Positions 6,137-14,179 of a stretch of 23,937 bases of DNA are shown one piece after another; positions within the stretch are counted from its first letter, which is position 1; every line of letters begins with the position of its first letter. The DNA comes from Verrucomicrobiota bacterium (GTDB taxonomy: Bacteria > Verrucomicrobiota > Verrucomicrobiia > Chthoniobacterales > Terrimicrobiaceae): positions 1 through 23,937 of the forward strand of contig JAPLTI010000131.1 of the NCBI GenBank assembly GCA_026398285.1. Reading direction: 5' to 3'. The notes beneath the pieces are model-generated. The model searched no databases and was not told the origin of the DNA. It saw nothing but the letters and a program-made list of their open reading frames with translations. A program made the translations under genes and the position numbers.

Positions 6137-8362
6137 TTAGAGTTTTACAAGGGTGTCAACATCGAGGATGAGACCCACGGCGCCGTCGCCAAGCACAGCG
6201 GCTCCTGCGAGAAGATTCTGATCCTTGAAAGTTTCGCCTAAGCTTTTAATGACGACTTCTTGTTTGCCAATGAGTTCGTCGACAAGAATGCCTCGCATGG
6301 CATCGCCGGATTCGACGACAATAATGATGCCTTCTTCATCTGTGGTCGCTTTTACGCCTGTTGTGCCTAAAAATTGTCCCAATCTCAGGACAGGCGTCTG
6401 TTTTCCACGCACACTGACCATGGCGCCGCGCTCGTGGATTGTGGTGACCATGCCCGGCTTCGGTCGGAAAGATTCGCGCACGGAGATTGTCGGAATGATG
6501 TAGCGGTCATTGCCCACCCCTACGAGCAGACCGTCGATAATGGCGAGAGTGAGTGGCAGGAGGATATTGAATGTGGAGCCTTTCCCAAGAACAGACTGGA
6601 TTTCCACCTTGCCCCGAAGTCCCTCGATGTTTCTTTTGACCACATCCATACCGACTCCTCGGCCGGAGAGGTCTGTGATCGTCTCGGCCGTTGAAAAGCC
6701 GGGCATGAAAATCAAGTTATAAATTTCTGATTCTGTAAGCTCAGCGTTCGGTGCAACGAGTCCTCTTTCGATGCCTTTGGCGAGGATTTTGTCTGCATTA
6801 AGCCCTTTGCCATCATCTTGAATGCGAATGAGAATGCCGCCGCGTTGGTGGGATGCGGAGAGCTTTATCGTGCCGAGGGCCGGCTTGCCGTTTGCTATGC
6901 GATCTGCAGGAGCCTCGATGCCGTGGTCCACAGCATTGCGGATCATGTGGACGAGAGGATCCGCAAGTTTCTCCACGATATTGCGATCGAGTTCCGTCTC
7001 TTCGCCGTCGAGGACGAGCTGGACTTGTTTTTTTTGGTGAGCCCCAATATCCCGGACGAGTCGGGTCATCTTTTGAAACGCGGCACGCACAGGAACCATG
7101 CGAAGGGACATGGCGTTGCGTTGAAGTTCGGAAGTGGTGCGGCTGAGTTGACGAAGGCTGCGGGCAAGTGTGCGGCTTTCGAGACTCTGGACATCTGGGT
7201 CCTGCACCACCATGGATTGGGCAATCACCAACTCGCCAACAAGATCGATGAGGGCATCCAGCTTGGAGGTGTCGAGCTTCACAAATCCGGAACTCTGATC
7301 CTTGATCTCGGTAGGTTCTTTGGAAGTCGTGGGAGTCGGGTTGAGGTGGGTGACATTGACTGCAATGGAGGTCGCAGGAGTTTCTTTTGGAGGAATCACC
7401 TCAAGCGCCTTTTCGGTGGCTTGCACTTGTGGGGCGGATGTTTCCTTCTTAGGAGGTTCGACGGATGTTGGCTCCGGCGCAGCGATAGGTTGTGGGGGAG
7501 TTGGTTCTGGTGGCAACTCTCCTCTGAGAGCGGCCCTTACACGAAGAATGAGTTCGCTGGTAGGAACCACGATTGGCTTTCCGGCATTGGTGCCCTTGAG
7601 CTGGAGCCCGATTTGGAAAGTGTAGTTCTTGAGGGCGTCCGAACCGGCGAGAATGATGTCGATGATCGGCGTGGTGATACGGATTTTCGATTGGCGGGCC
7701 GCATCGAGCAGGGATTCGAGGTCGTGCGCCAAGTCTTGGAGGGCGAGGAGGCGAAGAAACCCTGCGGCACCTTTGAAAGTATGGAAGGCACGAAAGATCG
7801 AGTTGATCGTTCCTGAGTCGCCTGGATTATCTTCTAGAACGAGCAGACCTTGTTCGATATTCTGCAGGAGTTCGACTGACTCTCCGTGGAATTCATTGAG
7901 AAGCTCCGCGTCGTCCTTCAGGTTCAGAACGATGGCTTTTTCCTGCGTGATTACGGGCTCCTCAGCGACTTCTGGCGCGGGGGTGGAGGTGGCGACTTCG
8001 GCAACGGGAATCACCTCTCCAGATGTCCAAGCCTCGGGATGCGCAGGGAGTGGCTTGCCTTGATCCCAAGCTGAGAGCGCCTCGCCGAACCATCCGTGCC
8101 ACTCATTCAGTAGCTTGATGGTTTTCTCGGAAAATGTTCCCGGTCCATCAAATGTCTCGTTGATCCAGTCACGACCTGCGGCAATGCTTTTTGAAACCGG
8201 TTCAGGCACATCCTTATTCAGCAAATCTTCGAGATCCATGAAGAAGCTGTTAATGGGAAGGAGGCCTGTTTTTTCACCTGGCACCACAAAAGCCAGTTCG
8301 ACGGCAAAGCGGGAATGGATGTCTATAGCCTGTGCCAGACTGGACGGAGGCAAGTTTGTCAT
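6137..8362 (-). CDS. cheA: Chemotaxis histidine kinase CheA
   Basis: 741 aa, first gene of the operon. Residues 1-110 form an extra N-terminal helical region that I do not recognise, followed by a Pro/Glu-rich linker. The HPt domain (about 148-275) carries the phospho-accepting H194 in FRAFHTFKGAAGFL. A long Pro/Thr-rich linker (about 282-355) occupies the place where P2 would normally be; no P2 domain is evident. The dimerisation domain (about 360-430) has LIDLVGELVIAQS. The ATP-binding domain shows the N box (VHMIRNAVDHG), G1 (DDGKG), F box (FMPGFST) and G2 (SGRGVGMDVV). A CheW-like domain (about 600-741) ends the protein. It phosphorylates CheB and, by inference, the receiver-cyclase. ATG at 8362; weak promoter elements lie in the 168-nt upstream gap. 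Confidence 0.96.
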   Translation of the reverse strand: MTNLPPSSLAQAIDIHSRFAVELAFVVPGEKTGLLPINSFFMDLEDLLNKDVPEPVSKSIAAGRDWINETFDGPGTFSEKTIKLLNEWHGWFGEALSAWDQGKPLPAHPEAWTSGEVIPVAEVATSTPAPEVAEEPVITQEKAIVLNLKDDAELLNEFHGESVELLQNIEQGLLVLEDNPGDSGTINSIFRAFHTFKGAAGFLRLLALQDLAHDLESLLDAARQSKIRITTPIIDIILAGSDALKNYTFQIGLQLKGTNAGKPIVVPTSELILRVRAALRGELPPEPTPPQPIAAPEPTSVEPPKKETSAPQVQATEKALEVIPPKETPATSIAVNVTHLNPTPTTSKEPTEIKDQSSGFVKLDTSKLDALIDLVGELVIAQSMVVQDPDVQSLESRTLARSLRQLSRTTSELQRNAMSLRMVPVRAAFQKMTRLVRDIGAHQKKQVQLVLDGEETELDRNIVEKLADPLVHMIRNAVDHGIEAPADRIANGKPALGTIKLSASHQRGGILIRIQDDGKGLNADKILAKGIERGLVAPNAELTESEIYNLIFMPGFSTAETITDLSGRGVGMDVVKRNIEGLRGKVEIQSVLGKGSTFNILLPLTLAIIDGLLVGVGNDRYIIPTISVRESFRPKPGMVTTIHERGAMVSVRGKQTPVLRLGQFLGTTGVKATTDEEGIIIVVESGDAMRGILVDELIGKQEVVIKSLGETFKDQNLLAGAAVLGDGAVGLILDVDTLVKL

Positions 8363-8472
8363 TATTTATTGTGGAAAGAAATTAGTAGCCCTAATGCCCA
8401 ATTTTTCTAAGCGCTTCATAGAGTGCTTTGAAACAAACAATCTTGTCTAATAGCTATTTGTTGCTGGCCGAC

Positions 8473-8489
8473 AATAGAAATTTTCTATT
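8473..8489. promoter_or_regulatory. AT-rich palindrome upstream of cheA
   Basis: A perfect inverted repeat, AATAGAAA-T-TTTCTATT, lies 111 nt upstream of the cheA ATG in the only sizeable gap (8363-8530) between the two minus-strand operons. Reading the minus strand just downstream of it, TTGTCG, a 16-nt spacer and TATTAG form a weak sigma-70-like promoter. The palindrome could be an operator overlapping that promoter or an AT-only hairpin after the preceding operon. It has no U-tract, so a classical terminator is unlikely. No sigma-28 or sigma-54 consensus was seen. Confidence 0.3.
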
Positions 8490-8530
8490 TTTACAAAGAT
8501 TTCACTGAGTTTGAAGCATGATGAGGGGCG

Positions 8531-9676
8531 TTAGTTCGGGCGTATCGTAGCGACCACGCCTTTTGTATTTTTTGAAACGGAGCCGATGTTCCAGAGGAGG
8601 AACCCTCCGCGAGGGCGCGGGGCGATGTTTTTTTCCAGCTGGAGCTGACGATTGATCTCATCTGCCCCCCAGCCGTGGGAGGTGAGGCGATCCACGGCGA
8701 TGCCGGGGACGATGGGAACTCCTCTTGGGTTGACGGCTGGGCTCCTCCACCAGCGGAGGAGTGACGAGAAACTTTGTGGGCCACCTTCGCGCCAATAGAG
8801 TTGCGGGGCAAGATAGTCGACCCAGCCGTTTTTCATCCAAGCGACCGGGTCGGCGAAGAGTTCGTTGTATTGATCGACGCCTGCTTTGACATCCGCCGGG
8901 GCGCCTTTGGTGTAAATGCCGAAGGGGCTGACGCCAAACTGTAAGCCGGGGCGTGTGGAGTGGACGGTTTGGCTGAGTTCGCGGATGAGGGCGTTCACAT
9001 TTGCCCGCCGCCAATCGGCCTTGGCGAGATTCCCACCGGCAGCGCGGTATGCGGCGTAGGTTTTGTCATCAGGGAAGTTGGGCAGTCCGCCTTTTTCCGT
9101 GGGGTAGGGGTAGAAATAATCATCGAGGTGGACGCCGGCGATGTCGTAGCGGGTCACGAGATCGCGCACGACGGCGTTTATGTGGCGGCGGACTTCGGGC
9201 GCGCCGGGGTCCATGTAGAGGACGGTGCCGATGCGGTAGGTGTAGTTAGGAAAACGGCGGCTGATGTGGCTTGCGGCGCGAGGGTGCGAGAAATTGGCGG
9301 CGGCTCGGTAGGGATTAATCCATGCATGGACTTCCAGACCGCGCTTGCGGGCTTCGCTGATAAAAAAGGCGAGCGGGTCGTAGCCGGGCGACTGTCCCTG
9401 TTTGCCAGTGAGGAATCGGCTCCAAGGCTCGAGTGGCGAGGCGTAAAGGGCATCGCTTTCTGGGCGCACCTGCAGAAGAACGGCATTCAGTCCCGCTCCC
9501 TTGGCGGCATCCAGAAGGCGCACGGCTTGGGCTTTTTGTTCGTCCACGCTGAGCCCCTCCCGCGAGGGAAAGTTGATGTTGTGAACGGAAGAAATCCATG
9601 CTCCTTGCATTTCGGCGCGGACCAGTGGAGTGGAGGCGAAGAGAAGGATGGCGAGCGGTGCGAGGAGGCGTTTCAT
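8531..9676 (-). CDS. Secreted glycoside hydrolase-like protein, GHL10 (DUF187) family, DigH/YngK-like
   Basis: 381 aa from the ATG at 9676, which follows the upstream stop after 1 nt and gives a clean signal peptide (MKRLLAPLAILLFASTPLVRA, cleavage near residue 21). A longer reading from 9730 adds 18 residues without signal character. The mature protein opens GAWISSVHNINFPS and contains ALYASPLEPWSRFLTG, GLEVHAWINPYRA, GVHLDDYFYPYP and VDYLAPQLYW, the hallmarks of the GHL10 TIM barrel. In E. coli the relative DigH (YddW) cleaves denuded peptidoglycan glycans at the septum. Expected in the periplasm or outer envelope. The acidic pair in GVHLDDYF is the best catalytic candidate. Last gene of a five-gene operon. 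Confidence 0.87.
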   Translation of the reverse strand: MKRLLAPLAILLFASTPLVRAEMQGAWISSVHNINFPSREGLSVDEQKAQAVRLLDAAKGAGLNAVLLQVRPESDALYASPLEPWSRFLTGKQGQSPGYDPLAFFISEARKRGLEVHAWINPYRAAANFSHPRAASHISRRFPNYTYRIGTVLYMDPGAPEVRRHINAVVRDLVTRYDIAGVHLDDYFYPYPTEKGGLPNFPDDKTYAAYRAAGGNLAKADWRRANVNALIRELSQTVHSTRPGLQFGVSPFGIYTKGAPADVKAGVDQYNELFADPVAWMKNGWVDYLAPQLYWREGGPQSFSSLLRWWRSPAVNPRGVPIVPGIAVDRLTSHGWGADEINRQLQLEKNIAPRPRGGFLLWNIGSVSKNTKGVVATIRPN

Positions 9677-9677
9677 T

Positions 9678-10475
9678 TCAATAGAGGAAAGATTCTTCGG
9701 GAGCATCGGTTTCAGTAACGGATTCGGCAACGATAACCGGCATGTGCCTGCCGCCTTCGACAGGAAAAGTGGCCTTGCCCCGCACTTTCACCCAAGTCAT
9801 TTTCGGGAGGTCGGTGGCGGGTTGGGATTGCACGCTGATCGCCACAGGGCGTGCATCTGCGGCACAGCACATGACAAAAAGTCGTGTCAGATTGAACCGG
9901 TCGCCATGTGGATTTCCCGTGAGGGCGGGCAGGAACTGGCCGGTGACTTCAACCTGCTTGTTTTCGAAATCCTCGCGCATTGTGGGTTCACCCGCCGCGT
10001 AGAGTAGATCGACGGCTTCTGCCACAATGTATCCATCGGCATTTTTTTTGAGGTAGAGCGAGGGATCCATCATGGTTCCCTCTTTCACGGAGCCGTCGGC
10101 GTTAGGCAGTGCAGGGTCCAGTGGAGGGGAAAAACCTGGCAGGTCGGCGATGTTGTCCACCATGCCGCGATTCAGAACGGCTGTCGCGCCGAAGTTGCTC
10201 GGTGAGAGCTTGGTCGCGGCGAGGAGAGGGATCGTCAGCAAGAGGAGAGGGAAAATTCCGATGTTGGAGAGCCCGTGTTTTCCCGACTCGCTGGGAATTG
10301 TCAGCAGCAGGGCCAAAGAAAGCAGTAGCAGCACGCCTCCCGAGATAGCGGTGTAGATGTGAAAGGCCGGGTGCAGATAGGAGGCGATGCGATTCGAGAG
10401 GTAAAAGTAGCTCAGCACGATGCCCCAAACCATGAGGACGCCGGAGGCTGCAAATCGTGAAAGGATGCCGGTCAT
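9678..10475 (-). CDS. TIGR03943/YcgQ-like membrane protein
   Basis: 265 aa. N-terminal transmembrane segments at about 10-26, 40-60 and 72-88 are followed by an extracytoplasmic or juxtamembrane domain. That domain contains EVTGQF (about 176-181), RFNLTRLFVMCCAADARPV with the adjacent cysteines C203/C204, and WVKVRGK. This matches the YcgQ/DUF1980 (TIGR03943) family, which is nearly always encoded next to a YraQ/YcgR-type permease, as here. The double beta-rich tail resembles OB-like repeats. Start and the permease stop overlap as ATGA at 10472-10475. The family's function is not settled; a role with metal or thiol handling is often inferred. Confidence 0.8.
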   Translation of the reverse strand: MTGILSRFAASGVLMVWGIVLSYFYLSNRIASYLHPAFHIYTAISGGVLLLLSLALLLTIPSESGKHGLSNIGIFPLLLLTIPLLAATKLSPSNFGATAVLNRGMVDNIADLPGFSPPLDPALPNADGSVKEGTMMDPSLYLKKNADGYIVAEAVDLLYAAGEPTMREDFENKQVEVTGQFLPALTGNPHGDRFNLTRLFVMCCAADARPVAISVQSQPATDLPKMTWVKVRGKATFPVEGGRHMPVIVAESVTETDAPEESFLY

Positions 10476-11401
10476 GGCAGGACAACCGCGAGCCTCAGGC
10501 AGAGCAGGCCAATGATGACGAAAAGCCCTGCGGCCAGCGCGGCAACAAATCGGCGGGTGAAGACGGCGCTGTAAATGAACACCAGCTTGAGATCCATCAT
10601 GGGACCGAACACCAGAAAAGCGAGTTTAGCAACCGCTGGAAAGGCGACGAAGGTGGCCGCGATAAAGGCATCCGACGAACTGCACAGGGATAAAATCCCC
10701 GCGAGCGACATCATGGCGGGAACGGCCAAGCGGTCATCGAGCGACAGCGGTAGGAAAAGCTCTTGATTCACCGCCGTGCTGAACACAGAAGCCACGCCGA
10801 CTCCGAGGATGAAATAGACCATCACATCCAGAAAATCCCGCACTCCGGCCTCCATCGCGGCGATGAGCCTGCGAAGGAAAGGCAGTGCTGACGGGCCGCC
10901 CTCTCCCGAAGGACCGGAGAGGGTGAGAGACTCCAGAACGGTTTTTTTCAAAACAGCTCCGATTGGGAGGTTCAGCACGGCGAGGCCGGCGAGCACGGCG
11001 ACAAAGAATCCGAGCCCGAGTCGCAGGGCGGTGAATTCCGCCGCGCCTTGTCCTCGGAATGCGGCGTAGGTGCTCAGGGCGGTGATGGGATTTACGATGG
11101 GTGCTGCCAGCATGTAGGCGACGGCGCTGGAGACAGGCAGACCCTTGGCGATGAGGCGGCGGATGACCGGCACGATGCCGCACTCGCACATGGGAAAAAC
11201 GACTCCGAGCACCCCGCCGAGGCAGACGGCGGCGAACGCGTTGCGGGGGAGGAGGCGCGTCATCACGCGTGCGGGAAGGAATTGCTCGATGAGGCCGGAG
11301 AGCAGTGTGCCGAGGAGTATGAATGGCACGCCCTCGAGAAGCACACTGATGAAGGCGTAGGAAAAATCCTGCACACTGAAGGTAAACCACGGCGCGTTCA
11401 T
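10472..11401 (-). CDS. YraQ/YcgR-type permease (DUF318, ArsP-like)
   Basis: 309 aa, about eight transmembrane segments in two related halves. The first half has the conserved MCECGIVPVIRRL (C72, E73, C74) with LAAPIVNPI; the second half has LCSSSDAFIAATF at the matching place. These are the signature motifs of the COG0701 permease family, which includes the ArsP group. A soluble loop of about 40 residues in the middle (about 160-200) separates the halves. The start at 11401 overlaps the flippase stop (ATGA, 11398-11401); an upstream in-frame ATG at 11464 would lie inside that gene. Pairing with the YcgQ-like gene suggests a two-component transporter; the substrate cannot be read. Confidence 0.87.
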   Translation of the reverse strand: MNAPWFTFSVQDFSYAFISVLLEGVPFILLGTLLSGLIEQFLPARVMTRLLPRNAFAAVCLGGVLGVVFPMCECGIVPVIRRLIAKGLPVSSAVAYMLAAPIVNPITALSTYAAFRGQGAAEFTALRLGLGFFVAVLAGLAVLNLPIGAVLKKTVLESLTLSGPSGEGGPSALPFLRRLIAAMEAGVRDFLDVMVYFILGVGVASVFSTAVNQELFLPLSLDDRLAVPAMMSLAGILSLCSSSDAFIAATFVAFPAVAKLAFLVFGPMMDLKLVFIYSAVFTRRFVAALAAGLFVIIGLLCLRLAVVLP

Positions 11402-12435
11402 GGGGATTTGGCTTTTTCGCGGCGTTTGCGTGAGAGGTAGAACCAGCCGCCCGGGAGGCCCCAAAGCAGGTAAACGACCATGCCGGTTATAGAGACCAGC
11501 ATGCCTGTGCCCTTTGCCACGCCGCAGAGTTCGTGCAGGAGTTCATCGAGAAGCGCCTCGCGAACGCCGATGCCATTCAGGCTGATCGGGAGCGAGGAGA
11601 CAGCCGTCACCAGCGGCATGATCGACATCATGTCTAAAAAATTCACCTTCGGCGTGAATGCGCGCGCTACGAAGTAGAACGCGGCAAAAAATGTCACCAG
11701 CATTGGGATCGTGTAGAACGCGCCCAGCAAGGCCTCGCGCCGGTTTTCGATGCAGAGTTGCCAGAGCGTGGAGAGCTTCACGATGGCCTCGCGGAAAGGC
11801 ATTCTAGGCGGGAGGCGTTCGACGAGATGGCGTTTCGTGAGAACGAAGGAAGCCGCGAGGCCAAGCGCCATGGTGAAAAGCACAATGGCGAAAATTTTCA
11901 TCGTGTTGCCGACGGTGAGGCTCTGCGCGAACCACTCCGTGCGCCCCCAAGCGAAGGCGAGGCCCATGGCGACAAGCACAAGTATAGCGAGGAGGCGATC
12001 CACCGCGACGCTGAGAAAACCCGCCGTGCGGTGCTCGGGATGTTCCCTCATGAGATACAGCACACGCACCACATCCCCGCCTGTAGTGCCGGGCAGGAAC
12101 TGATTAAAAAATGCGCCGATGAAAAAAAGGCGTGTGGTTTCGGCAAGTGGGACCTGGAGGTGCAGCATTTTCAGGAAAAGTTGCCAGCGGATGATGCCGA
12201 AAAACTCGCAGGCTCCAGCGGAGATCATCGCGGCAAGCAACCACCACACATCGGCCCGCGCGATAGACTCAGCCATGTCCGCCCGGCGGGCAGGATCGTG
12301 GAGAAGCCACCAGAGCAGGCCTATGGTGACAAGAACCTGGAGGATTTTAACCAACCACTCTCCAAGGGGGGATTTTTTCTTCCCTCCGTCGGGTTCGTTT
12401 TTTTCGTCTGGATCCAACCCGTTTTGTGGAGCCAT
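11398..12435 (-). CDS. Flippase-like integral membrane protein (UPF0104/LPG synthase TM family)
   Basis: 345 aa. A charged N-terminus (residues 1-25) is followed by about eight transmembrane segments. Family motifs include RWQLFLKMLHL, FFIGAFFNQFLPGTTGGDVVR, VAVDRLLAILVL and the late LPISLNGIGVREALL, as in the lysylphosphatidylglycerol-synthase transmembrane region and AglD-type flippase-like proteins. There is no soluble aminoacyl-transfer domain, so it is not an MprF. Such proteins often sit beside glycosyltransferases, as here, and are thought to move or present lipid-linked substrates. It begins 8 nt after the glycosyltransferase stop and overlaps the permease by 4 nt. Confidence 0.88.
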   Translation of the reverse strand: MAPQNGLDPDEKNEPDGGKKKSPLGEWLVKILQVLVTIGLLWWLLHDPARRADMAESIARADVWWLLAAMISAGACEFFGIIRWQLFLKMLHLQVPLAETTRLFFIGAFFNQFLPGTTGGDVVRVLYLMREHPEHRTAGFLSVAVDRLLAILVLVAMGLAFAWGRTEWFAQSLTVGNTMKIFAIVLFTMALGLAASFVLTKRHLVERLPPRMPFREAIVKLSTLWQLCIENRREALLGAFYTIPMLVTFFAAFYFVARAFTPKVNFLDMMSIMPLVTAVSSLPISLNGIGVREALLDELLHELCGVAKGTGMLVSITGMVVYLLWGLPGGWFYLSRKRREKAKSP

Positions 12436-12443
12436 TTCAGGAA

Positions 12444-14006
12444 TTACTCGGCGCCGGCAACCTCGCTCCCGAGCGCTTTGCGGCGCTTGGTGGTTTTGAC
12501 CGGTTTCGATTTATCAGCCGTTCGTTTGCGGGCGCTCGTGGGCGCTGGCTCCAAGGCAGGTTCTGGCTCTTTAGTATTCAGTAAATCGAATCCCGGGAAG
12601 ACCGGGTGGGAGTCAATCTTGTCTCCAGGGGCGTGACCGTTCACTTTTTCGCTCATCGGCAATTTTTCCGTGGAGGCCGTCTTTTTTTTACGAGTGACGG
12701 GTTTTTTTGCGGTTGCCGTGCGCTTTTTCGGAGGAGGAGTTTTTTGGTGATGGATTCGGCGCGCGTTGAGCAGTTCAGGAATTTCGAGTCCCTCATCTTC
12801 GAGTCCCTCGAATTGTTTTTCGACCGGAGATTTGCCACTGAGGTGGTCTGCCGTGGCTTGAAGCAGGCGAGTGACATTTGTTTCCCAAGTCGCATGGGCT
12901 TCGTAGCCTTCCCAGTCAGGTTCCGGAAGTTTTCCGTGCAGGAGCGTGGCCATGCCGTCCGCCACGGCATCGCTCGAATCCGGTTCCACATAGACGCCGA
13001 GTCCGAAGTGTCTGACGAGATCCTCCATCGGGCTTGCACCGCTTGAAGCCAGCACCTGGCGGCGGGCATTGACGGCTGTGGTCAGCGTGGCCGTTTGGGA
13101 ATGGAAGGATCCGGCATAGGTGAGAAGTATGTAGTCCGCTGCTTGGAAATAGCTGAGGCGTTTTTCATCCCCCACGAATTCGTCGGAAATATAAACACGC
13201 TTCGAGAGCCCCAGGTCGTCGGCGAGCATTTGATAGTATTTCAGAGGCTTGTCCTTGTGTGATGAAACGCTGCCTATGATCACGAGGTGGACGTCCGGAT
13301 TGTCACTCAGGGCTCGAATGGCCAGATCGATGTTCTTGTGGTTTCGAATCGTGCCGAATGCGAGTAAGACTTTTTTACCGCGAGGAACTTTCCAGCTGGC
13401 GCGGATGGTTTTGGGGTTTTGATGGATCGCCTTGGTGTATTCAGGGCCGAGAGGGACTTCGACCGGATGGATATGGCGGGGCAATTGACTGCCACCAGAG
13501 AGGCGTTTGTGCGCTATGGCGATTCGGAACGGGCTGAAGGAAAGCCGCGCGCAGAGTGTGGTCCACCATTTAGGCCCGAACGTATGGTCGCGAGTTGAGA
13601 AGTGAAGATTCGTCGCATAAACGATACGAAAAAAATTCGAAAGAACGATATGCGGCCAAATCCATAGGCCGGCTTGGGTGTCCGTGTGGCTGCCTGTGAG
13701 CACGATCAATGGCCTTTTGGAGTAAACCTGCCATGCAAAAAGCCATTGATTTAAAATTGTTTGCTTTGCTTTTGCTGCTTTTCTGGAAATCAAGCCGCCT
13801 TCTTGCGTTGCTCCCTCGGCCATGCAGGGGAGGTTCGGATAGTCCGCTGGGCGTGTGCGCAAGTAATTGGGGCTGCAAAGCACCAGGACTTTAATTCCAA
13901 GTTCATGCAGGGCAATAGCCTGGCGGTGAACTTGGTCTGCAATCGCTCCGTGTGATCCTGGACAGTGGATCAGGACGTCAACGGAAGGTTGGTGGTTGGC
14001 GGGCAT
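12444..14006 (-). CDS. Glycosyltransferase (GT4-like) with basic histone-H1-like C-terminal tail
   Basis: 520 aa. Residues 8-395 look like a GT-B enzyme: an N-terminal part with VDVLIHCPGSHGAIADQVHR, then the donor-binding half with VLLAFGTIRNHKNIDLAIRAL, HLVIIGSV, RVYISDEFVGDEKRLSYFQAADYILLTY split by short loops, and SSGASPMEDL preceding GVYVEPDSSDAVADGM. The opening of the donor half, FGTIRNHKN, matches GT4 usage. From about 415 the sequence turns Lys/Pro/Thr/Ala-rich (PPPKKRTATAKKPVTRKKK; later KRTADKSKPVKTTKRRK), unlike any transferase fold. There is no transmembrane segment. First gene of the operon with the flippase-like protein, so it may build a lipid-linked or surface glycan. The sugar and acceptor are unknown. 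Confidence 0.82.
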   Translation of the reverse strand: MPANHQPSVDVLIHCPGSHGAIADQVHRQAIALHELGIKVLVLCSPNYLRTRPADYPNLPCMAEGATQEGGLISRKAAKAKQTILNQWLFAWQVYSKRPLIVLTGSHTDTQAGLWIWPHIVLSNFFRIVYATNLHFSTRDHTFGPKWWTTLCARLSFSPFRIAIAHKRLSGGSQLPRHIHPVEVPLGPEYTKAIHQNPKTIRASWKVPRGKKVLLAFGTIRNHKNIDLAIRALSDNPDVHLVIIGSVSSHKDKPLKYYQMLADDLGLSKRVYISDEFVGDEKRLSYFQAADYILLTYAGSFHSQTATLTTAVNARRQVLASSGASPMEDLVRHFGLGVYVEPDSSDAVADGMATLLHGKLPEPDWEGYEAHATWETNVTRLLQATADHLSGKSPVEKQFEGLEDEGLEIPELLNARRIHHQKTPPPKKRTATAKKPVTRKKKTASTEKLPMSEKVNGHAPGDKIDSHPVFPGFDLLNTKEPEPALEPAPTSARKRTADKSKPVKTTKRRKALGSEVAGAE

Positions 14007-14065
14007 CGTCTCGGAAATTTTTTCTAAAAATGGCGCTCTCTAAATGTTGCGTTGCCTTTTTTTAT

Positions 14066-14095
14066 GCCCACTGAGCCGTTGACGCGCTTGTGGGC
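14066..14095. other. Inverted repeat in the leader of the glycosyltransferase operon
   Basis: GCCCAC at 14066-14071 pairs with GTGGGC at 14090-14095, with an additional AGC/GCT pair inside the 18-nt interior. It lies 60 nt upstream of the glycosyltransferase ATG. Read on the plus strand it is followed by four Ts, read on the minus strand by an A-run, so terminator use is only plausible on plus. It may instead be a leader hairpin or operator of the operon. Confidence 0.3.
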
Positions 14096-14099
14096 TTTT

Positions 14100-14121
14100 A
14101 AAAATGGGTCTGACCACACCC
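14100..14121 (-). terminator. Possible terminator of the SDR gene
   Basis: On the minus strand, about 60 nt after the SDR stop, GGGT and ACCC form a short stem with an 8-nt loop, followed by A and five Ts. The stem is only 4 bp, so it is weak, but position and U-tract fit an end to the SDR transcript before the next operon. Confidence 0.35.
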
Positions 14122-14179
14122 GGGAGCAAGTCCTTTTTCTTCTTTCTCCGGAATGCAAAGATGCTCCGCTGGGCCTTGA

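Noticed and set aside
6818..7816. Long plus-strand open frame (332 aa) opposite cheA
   Set aside because: It is antisense to conserved cheA domains, has no recognisable domain and low-complexity stretches (Gly/Trp/Arg-rich), and is explained by codon bias of the real gene.
11758..12636. Plus-strand open frame (292 aa) opposite the flippase and glycosyltransferase genes
   Set aside because: Spans the junction of two real genes on the other strand, with charged low-complexity composition; shadow.
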